Below are positions 54,491-64,000 of a stretch of DNA of 64,000 bases, in pieces. The notes beneath the pieces are model-generated. The model did no database searches. It was given only the letters and a program-made list of their open reading frames with translations, and was not told the origin of the DNA. Each line of letters starts with the position of its first letter. Within the stretch, counting starts at the first letter, position 1. Location: positions 1 to 64,000 of the forward strand of contig JAFAPC010000049.1 in the NCBI GenBank assembly GCA_019247305.1, in the 5' to 3' direction. The DNA is from Pseudonocardiales bacterium (GTDB taxonomy: Bacteria > Actinomycetota > Actinomycetes > Mycobacteriales > Pseudonocardiaceae). A program made the position numbers and the translations under genes.

Positions 54491-55786
54491 TCAGAAAAAA
54501 GAACTGTGCAAACTCAACGATGCGCCATCGTGCCCCGACCGGTTGCGGGCGATAGAGTGCGCCACGATAGCAGCATCCTCTCCCACGCCGACCAGCAATG
54601 AGGACTTGCGCTTGCGCATGAAGTGGACGCCGCAGAAGAACAGGCCGGGGACTACGGTGCTCGCACCGTTGTCGGTGAGTGGGAAACCCAGGGCGTCGAA
54701 AGCCGGAAACCGTATCCAGCGCGCGTAGTCGGGGCGGTATCCACTGGTAAAAATCACCACGCCGAAGTCGTCAAGGTCTACCTCGTGGGGCGGGTCCGCG
54801 TGAAATGGTGAGGGGTCGGGTAACGTGGGCACCCGCTTACCCTTGGCGCTGAGCTGTTCGTTGAGCACCTGTCGGATGTCGCGGTAGCGCGCATCGCCGA
54901 AGGCCACCGAGTCGGCTAGATCACCGGCGAAGGATGCCCGATGCCCATCTATACCAACCAAGTGGCCCAGGAGTTGCACACCCATCGCCTGCAACGTGCG
55001 GTAGTGCAGGTCATGGCCGCCTTGACGCCCCGTGGCCTGCAGATTGGCGCCCAACCGAGCTGCGGGTGAGGGCAAAGCGCGCAGCGGCGTGTCCAAGAAG
55101 GTGGTCTCGGTAATCCAGGTAACGATGTCTCGACCATCGAGGCGCCGCGGCGCCCATGGCGCCCGCCCACAGGCGAGAAACACCTCACGGCCCGCCTCAT
55201 GCAGCTCCTCCGAGATTTGGCAACCGGCTTGACCGCTGCCCACCACGAGGACCCTCCCCGGCGGAAGTAGGGCGGGATTTTGGTAGTCCTCGGCATCGAT
55301 GATGAGCACGCCCGGCGGGAACGCAGCTGCAATATCGGGGCGATGCGGCCGCTGATAGGCGCCCGTGCACACGACAACGACCTCCGCGTGCACGTCGCCT
55401 ACCGAGGTGCGGAGCAGGAACCCGCCCGATTCTGCGGGTTCAATGCTGTCGACAGCCACTCCCTCACGAATGGGCATACCGAAGGTCGACGCGTACCGTT
55501 CCAAGTGCTGGACGATGTCATCCCGTGGGATAAAGCCCTCGGGATCGTCGCCCACATAGGGAGCGCCCGGCAAGCACATCGTCCAATTCGGTGTCACCAG
55601 GCAGAAGCTGTCCCAAAGACCACGCCAGGTTTCGCCAATACGGGCCCGTTCCACAACGACGTGGTCGATGCCGAGGTTGATCAGCCCGTGGCTCACGGCG
55701 AGGCCTGCCTGGCCCGCCCCGACCACAACTACCGGAGAGTCGAGCTCGGTCCGCTGAGCCAGGGCTTCGGTTCGGGTTCTAGTCAC
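54491..55786 (-). CDS. FAD-dependent monooxygenase of the PKS-NRPS cluster
   Basis: A 431-residue protein. FAD motif SPVVVVGAGQAGLAVSHGLI and NADPH motif RVLVVGSGQAGCQISEELHE flank VVVCTGAYQRPHRPDIAAAF. This matches the flavin monooxygenase (CzcO-like) group; the strict Baeyer-Villiger fingerprint is not complete. GTG 55786 overlaps the MFS gene stop (GTGA), so it is the last gene of the cluster operon. It may oxidise the product, for example at sulfur, nitrogen or carbon; no specific site can be inferred. Confidence 0.85.
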   Translation of the reverse strand: MTRTRTEALAQRTELDSPVVVVGAGQAGLAVSHGLINLGIDHVVVERARIGETWRGLWDSFCLVTPNWTMCLPGAPYVGDDPEGFIPRDDIVQHLERYASTFGMPIREGVAVDSIEPAESGGFLLRTSVGDVHAEVVVVCTGAYQRPHRPDIAAAFPPGVLIIDAEDYQNPALLPPGRVLVVGSGQAGCQISEELHEAGREVFLACGRAPWAPRRLDGRDIVTWITETTFLDTPLRALPSPAARLGANLQATGRQGGHDLHYRTLQAMGVQLLGHLVGIDGHRASFAGDLADSVAFGDARYRDIRQVLNEQLSAKGKRVPTLPDPSPFHADPPHEVDLDDFGVVIFTSGYRPDYARWIRFPAFDALGFPLTDNGASTVVPGLFFCGVHFMRKRKSSLLVGVGEDAAIVAHSIARNRSGHDGASLSLHSSFF

Positions 55787-57489
55787 GATGATCCATCCCC
55801 TGAGGCGATGTGAACGGAAGAAGCGTCGACCCCCACGTCGAGTTGCCCTCTGGTCTGTTGGGCTGGGCTGTCGTTGCTCGGTGTCGCCGGTGAGGGTGCT
55901 CGCTGCGCCGGTGGGGAACCAGCCGGGGCGGGGGCGGGTCCGGAGCGCAGCAGCAGCGCCCCCACCGCGCCCAACGCGCTGAGACCAGCGGTGATCAGGA
56001 ACAGGTCGTCCATCGCTCCGACAAACACATGCATCGTCGTCAGCCGGTAGGTGGCGTACACGCCCATCCAGTCCGGGACGCCCGGGCCGAGGTGCGGGGT
56101 GGGGGTGTGCGCAGGCAGTAATGCGGCGCGTGCGGCCAGCTGCTGGGCCTGCTGGGTGGTCAGGATCGCAGTGAGCGTGGCCAACCCGAGCGCAGCCGAG
56201 GCCCGCTGCATGACGTTGTTGAGCGCGCTGGCGGTGTTGACGTGGGTCATCGGGACGACCGCGACGCCCCCCGTATAAATCGGCATGGTCGCCATCCCCA
56301 GGCCGGCACCTAATATCGCCAGCCACCACATGATGTGCTCGCGAGGAGTGTCTAGGGTCAGCGTGTGCAGCAGATAGGTGCCACCGGCGGCGATCGCCAA
56401 GCCGATCGTCACCAGCCAGCGGGGCCCGATGCGGTCGTAGACCCGCCCGGCGATTGGCATTAGGGTTCCCATCACCAACGCTTGGGGCAGCACGGTGAGT
56501 CCGGCATTGAACGCTCCCAGGCCCCGGACCTGTTGCAGGAACAACGGCATATAGAACAGCACCCCGAACATCACAATCATCAGTACCGCAAGCAACAGCA
56601 GCGAGTTCGTAAACGGCCAGTAGCGGAATACCCTGATATCGAGCAAGGGGTCGGAAACCTCAAGCTCGATGACCACGAACAACGCCAGGCTCAGCACGCC
56701 GAAGGTGATCAGACCCAGGACCGGGTAGGAGTACCATCCCCAGGACTCCCCCTCCGACACCGCCAGTAGCAGTGCGAACAACCCACCCGCCACGGTGAGG
56801 AAACCCAGCACATCGAACCGTCGCCGGGCCAGCCTCGGGAATCGGGGCAGCACCAGCACCGCGGCCACCACACCCAGGATCCCGACGGGCACGTTGATAA
56901 AGAAGATCAGCCGCCAGTCCACGTACTCGACCAGATAGCCGCCTAACGTCGGGCCGACCGCTGGGGCGAACACGATCCCTAGGCCATATATGCCCATCGC
57001 GGCGCCAAACTGCTCCCGGGGGACGATCCGATACAGGATCGACATGGTGACCACCGGGAGAATGCCGCCCGGGACTGCCTGCACGATTCGGAAGGCCACC
57101 AGGCTATGCAGGTTCCAGGCCAGCCCGCACAGCACTGACCCGACAACGAACGTCAGCAGCGCCACGTTGTATAACCGGCTTAGCCCGAAGCGGTCACCCA
57201 GCCACGCAGTGACCGGTACCACAACGCCTAGCGTCAGCGTGTACGCGGTGAGGACCCACTGCACGTCGTCGGTGGTCCCCCCGAACTCATTCTGAATAGC
57301 GGGGATCGCCACATTGACGATGTTCGTATCCAGCATCGACATGAACATCCCAATGATCAGCACTGCGAGCGGCAATCCCCAACCTCCCCCAGAGGTCGCG
57401 TTCCCGCCGGACCCGGCTGCACCCCCCACCGGCCGGCCGGCCGCCTTGGTGGGTTTCACCCCCGACTCCAGTACCGCTGGGCGAGTCAT
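55783..57489 (-). CDS. MFS drug:proton antiporter, DHA2 (14-TM) family
   Basis: A 568-residue protein with about 14 helices. Helix 1 motif GMFMSMLDTNIVNVAIPAIQ is diagnostic for DHA2 (EmrB/QacA-like) exporters; motif A-like GDRFGLSRLYNVAL and motif C LGIVFAPAVGPTLGGYLVEY follow. Its place between the NRPS and a monooxygenase suggests export or self-resistance for the cluster product. ATG 57489 is used, with AGGAG four bases upstream; the ATG follows a GTG at 57492 in frame. Confidence 0.93.
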   Translation of the reverse strand: MTRPAVLESGVKPTKAAGRPVGGAAGSGGNATSGGGWGLPLAVLIIGMFMSMLDTNIVNVAIPAIQNEFGGTTDDVQWVLTAYTLTLGVVVPVTAWLGDRFGLSRLYNVALLTFVVGSVLCGLAWNLHSLVAFRIVQAVPGGILPVVTMSILYRIVPREQFGAAMGIYGLGIVFAPAVGPTLGGYLVEYVDWRLIFFINVPVGILGVVAAVLVLPRFPRLARRRFDVLGFLTVAGGLFALLLAVSEGESWGWYSYPVLGLITFGVLSLALFVVIELEVSDPLLDIRVFRYWPFTNSLLLLAVLMIVMFGVLFYMPLFLQQVRGLGAFNAGLTVLPQALVMGTLMPIAGRVYDRIGPRWLVTIGLAIAAGGTYLLHTLTLDTPREHIMWWLAILGAGLGMATMPIYTGGVAVVPMTHVNTASALNNVMQRASAALGLATLTAILTTQQAQQLAARAALLPAHTPTPHLGPGVPDWMGVYATYRLTTMHVFVGAMDDLFLITAGLSALGAVGALLLRSGPAPAPAGSPPAQRAPSPATPSNDSPAQQTRGQLDVGVDASSVHIASGDGSS

Positions 57490-57525
57490 CACACTCCTAT
57501 GTCATGAGAAAGGGAGAGCGGGATC

Positions 57526-60196
57526 TCACGCAAGACGGCCGGTGAGGATGCTGCGAATCCTTGCGGCCACAGCATCGACGTTCGCCGACTTGAGCACGGT
57601 GTAATGATCGCCGGGCACGACGATCTCGTCAAAGCGGCCTCGACACACGGACCGCCAGCCTGCAGCGGCCTGGGATGTGGCTCCCGATTCGGCCCGCAGG
57701 AAGTACACCGGTCCGTCGAACGGCTCCGGGCGGTATCCGTACAGCGCCCGCGCGTTCGACGCGAAACGCGCGAACATGGCCTCAAACTCCCTCGGGTCGA
57801 TGTCCATCGGGAGAACGCCCTGCGAACGCAGCGACTCGAACAGCGCGGACGGCGAACCGACAGCGCCCTCGTCGCCGGGGAACCACGGAAGGCCAGTCAA
57901 ACCCGCGAGGTCCCGCCCGAGCCAGGAAAGCAGACCCCGGTGGCCATCGAGGGGCTGACGCAGCTGGCGGGGCCCTTCGAGCACGTCGATCGCGATGACG
58001 AAGTCGATCAAGCAACCATGCGCTTTCAGCTCGCGCGCCAGCTCCATCGCGAGGACCCCGCCCATGGACCATCCGCCGAGCCGGTACCTGGGCCCGGGCA
58101 CGTCGCGCAGGACGGCCCGGGCGTAGTCCGCTGCCAGCTCTTCCAGAGTGGGCTCCTCCTCAGGCCGCTCGCGCGACTGGAGGGCGTAGAACGGCTGGTC
58201 GTCGCGGAGCCGCTTCCCGAGCTCCGAATAGCACAGGACGTCCCCGCCGACGGGGTGTACGAAGACCAGCGGGACGGCAGTTCCCTCGGCATGGATCGGC
58301 ACCACGACCCGACGGTGGTCGCGCCCGCCCGCCGACGCGCGTAGCTCCCGCAGCCGCTGGGCCAGCGACCGGATGTCCGGCGAACCGAAGAGGGCGGACA
58401 CCGGCATTTCCACGCCAGCCTCGCGACGCAGTACCGAAGCCAAACGGACGGCTTTGAGCGAGTCGCCGCCCAGGTCGAAGAAGTTGTCCGTGACCGATAG
58501 CGCTGGCGCGTCGAAAAACCTGGTCCAGATCGTGAGGAGCAGCTTCTCGTCGGCGTCCGCCGGCAGCTCGACGTCGCCCGTGGTAGCCGCCTCGTCCGGA
58601 ACGTGGCGCAGTGCCGCGCGGTCCAGCTTGCCGTTGGCCGTCAGCGGGAACTCGTCCCTGACGGCGATGACCGCAGGCACCATGTAGGTGGGGAGCACCT
58701 TCTCGAGCTGTTTCTTCAGCTCCAGCCCGGACTGGCGCACACCGGGTTCCAGCAGGACGTGCGCGATCAGCCTCGTCTTGCCGCGATCGCCGCAGACGGT
58801 CCCGACCGCCCCGCGGACACCGGCGCAGCTGAGCAGCGCCGACTCCACGTCGCCCAGCTCGATCCGGTGGCCGCCGATCTTGACCTGCATGTCCTCGCGA
58901 CCGAGGAACTCGATCTCACCGCTAGGCAGCAGCCGCCCCCAGTCACCGGTCCGGTACAGGCGTGTCCCGGTGGCCGGGTCGACGACGAAGCTCTGGGCCG
59001 TCTGGGCCGCGTTGCCCAGATACCCGCGGGCGAGCCCGACGCCCCCGATGTAGATCTCACCGGGAACCCAGTGCGGGCGCGGCCGCATCGCTGCGTCGGC
59101 CACGAACACGCGCTGGTTCTTCATCGATACGCCGTACGGGATCGAGGCCATCGACGCGTCCGCGGGTGTGATGCGGTGCCAGATCGACCAGATGGAGGCC
59201 TCGGTCGCTCCCCCGAGGCTCCACAGCGTGGTGTCCGGGAAGAGCTCCCAGATGTCGGCGGGCAGCGACACCGGGATCCAGTCGCCGCTGAGCAGCACGG
59301 CGCGCGGGCCGAGCAGAGTCGGCGGGAGCGGGGCGGATTTGGCATGCTCGCAGAGCATGGCCATCAACGCGGGCACGCTGTTCCACACGCTGACGCCGCT
59401 ATCCGCCATGAGCCGCAGCCAGTTGCCGGGCTCCCGCTCGTCGCCGGGCGAGGGGATCACGACCGCGCCGCCGACCGACAAGGGACCGAAGATGTCGTAC
59501 ACGGAGAGGTCGAAGTTCAAGGCCGACAGCGCCAGGACCCGGTCGGCTGCGGTGAGCGAGAGCTCGTGGTTTACGTCCAGCACGGTGTTGACGGCGGGGC
59601 CGTGCTCGATCATCACGCCCTTGGGGACGCCGGTGGATCCGGACGTGTAGATCACGTAGGCGAGATCGCCTGAGGAGACCGCTACCTGGGGCACAGTGCC
59701 GACGACGGCGTCCGCGGCCAGCCGCTCGACCGGCGATACCGACACCGCCTTCGGCCACTCGAGGCTGTCCCGGAACTGAGGCTGCGTCAGGACTTGGGAT
59801 ACCTCCGCCGACTCCAGCAGGTTATGCAGCCTCTTGCTGGGCCACCGTGGATCGACGGGGACATAGGCGGCTCCGCTGCGCAGCACACCGAGGCAGGCGA
59901 CGATCTGCTCCCAGCCCTTCTCCATCACCACGCCGACCAGGGAACCCACGCCGACGCCGCTGCGCGCCAGACGAGCGGCCACCTGAGTCGATTCGGTGTC
60001 CAGCTCGCCGTAGGTCAGCGAACGCTCCCGCGATATCACGGCGGGGAATGCGCAGCGACGGGCCGCCTGTTCGACGAACCGGTGGTGCAAAAGAGCGTGT
60101 GCCTGCGGTGCCCAGACCTGGTCGGGGCCCGTATCCACCAGCGGCTTGTGGTCAAGCTCGACGTCGTTCGCCCAGGCGCGTTTCGCCCAGGCGGAC

Positions 60197-60213
<17 letters not shown>
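57526..60213 (-). CDS. NRPS module: adenylation (cysteine-type), carrier, thioesterase
   Basis: An 895-residue protein. Adenylation domain (residues 45-540): A3 LAYVIYTSGSTGVPKG near 185-199, A4 NFDLSVYDIFG near 233-243, A5 LGGATEASIW, A8 region GGHRIELGDVESAL, A10 Lys529. Carrier domain: FFDLGGDSLKAVRL, Ser585 for phosphopantetheine. Thioesterase: GGWSMGGVLA, Ser716. Specificity positions read D235 L236 Y239 N278 L299 S301 L322 I330 W331 K517, the published cysteine code. There is no condensation domain of its own; the Cy domain is at the end of the PKS protein. GTG 60213 overlaps the PKS end by 17 bp. Confidence 0.93.

Positions 60214-64000
<3,787 letters not shown>

Overview
The window is GC-rich DNA dominated by GTG/ATG starts with ATGA/GTGA stop-start overlaps. 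Gene content points to an actinomycete, most likely Pseudonocardiales: XRE/TPR regulators, DUF3558 and DUF3151 proteins, a septum-formation family protein, WXG100-like secretion genes, and hppA and topA close together. The taxonomic call is inference from gene content, not a search result.

Left end (1-7.3 kb): helix-turn-helix/TPR regulators (one broken by two frame changes), a P-loop HprK-like kinase, and a Panacea (DUF4065) antitoxin followed by a candidate toxin split by an ATGA overlap. The region 7.7-18.1 kb is one minus-strand operon of seven touching genes: GrpE-like, lidless Hsp70, FN3-rich protein, soluble double-GTPase, GAP1 protein, membrane double-GTPase and a 46-residue membrane peptide. 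This is the most system-like accessory locus here and resembles the DO-GTPase/GAP1 biological-conflict systems linked to a private chaperone pair. The region 18-22 kb holds an MgtC-like membrane protein, a beta-helix lipoprotein and an APC permease.

The region 22.3-24.2 kb holds a WXG-like polymorphic-toxin candidate with a broken putative immunity gene. The region 24.3-40.3 kb is mostly chromosomal: septum-formation protein, DedA, ECF sigma factor, a decayed class II aldolase (fba) next to an intact DUF3151 gene, a DUF222/HNH nuclease, a DUF1998-type helicase, hppA, lipoproteins and topA. The region 40.3-45.3 kb is an island of decay: an IS4-like element with perfect 25-bp inverted repeats and a frameshifted transposase, a partial duplicate of an SDR gene, then the SDR itself (one frame break) and its XRE regulator. 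The region 45.4-49.5 kb carries three small unknown genes and a WXG100-like secretion cassette.

The region 49.6-54.5 kb holds a regulator remnant, glpD, a biotin-carboxylase/BCCP subunit and an ECF sigma operon of small membrane proteins. The region 54.5-64 kb is the 3' end of a PKS-NRPS cluster on the minus strand: a PKS (DH-KR-ACP-Cy, cut by the window edge), an NRPS A-PCP-TE whose specificity residues read as cysteine, an MFS exporter and a flavin monooxygenase. The predicted terminal step is thiazoline formation and release.

Several genes are broken by single-base changes, some at homopolymers, so either sequence error or recent decay is possible. No tRNA, rRNA or CRISPR array was recognised.
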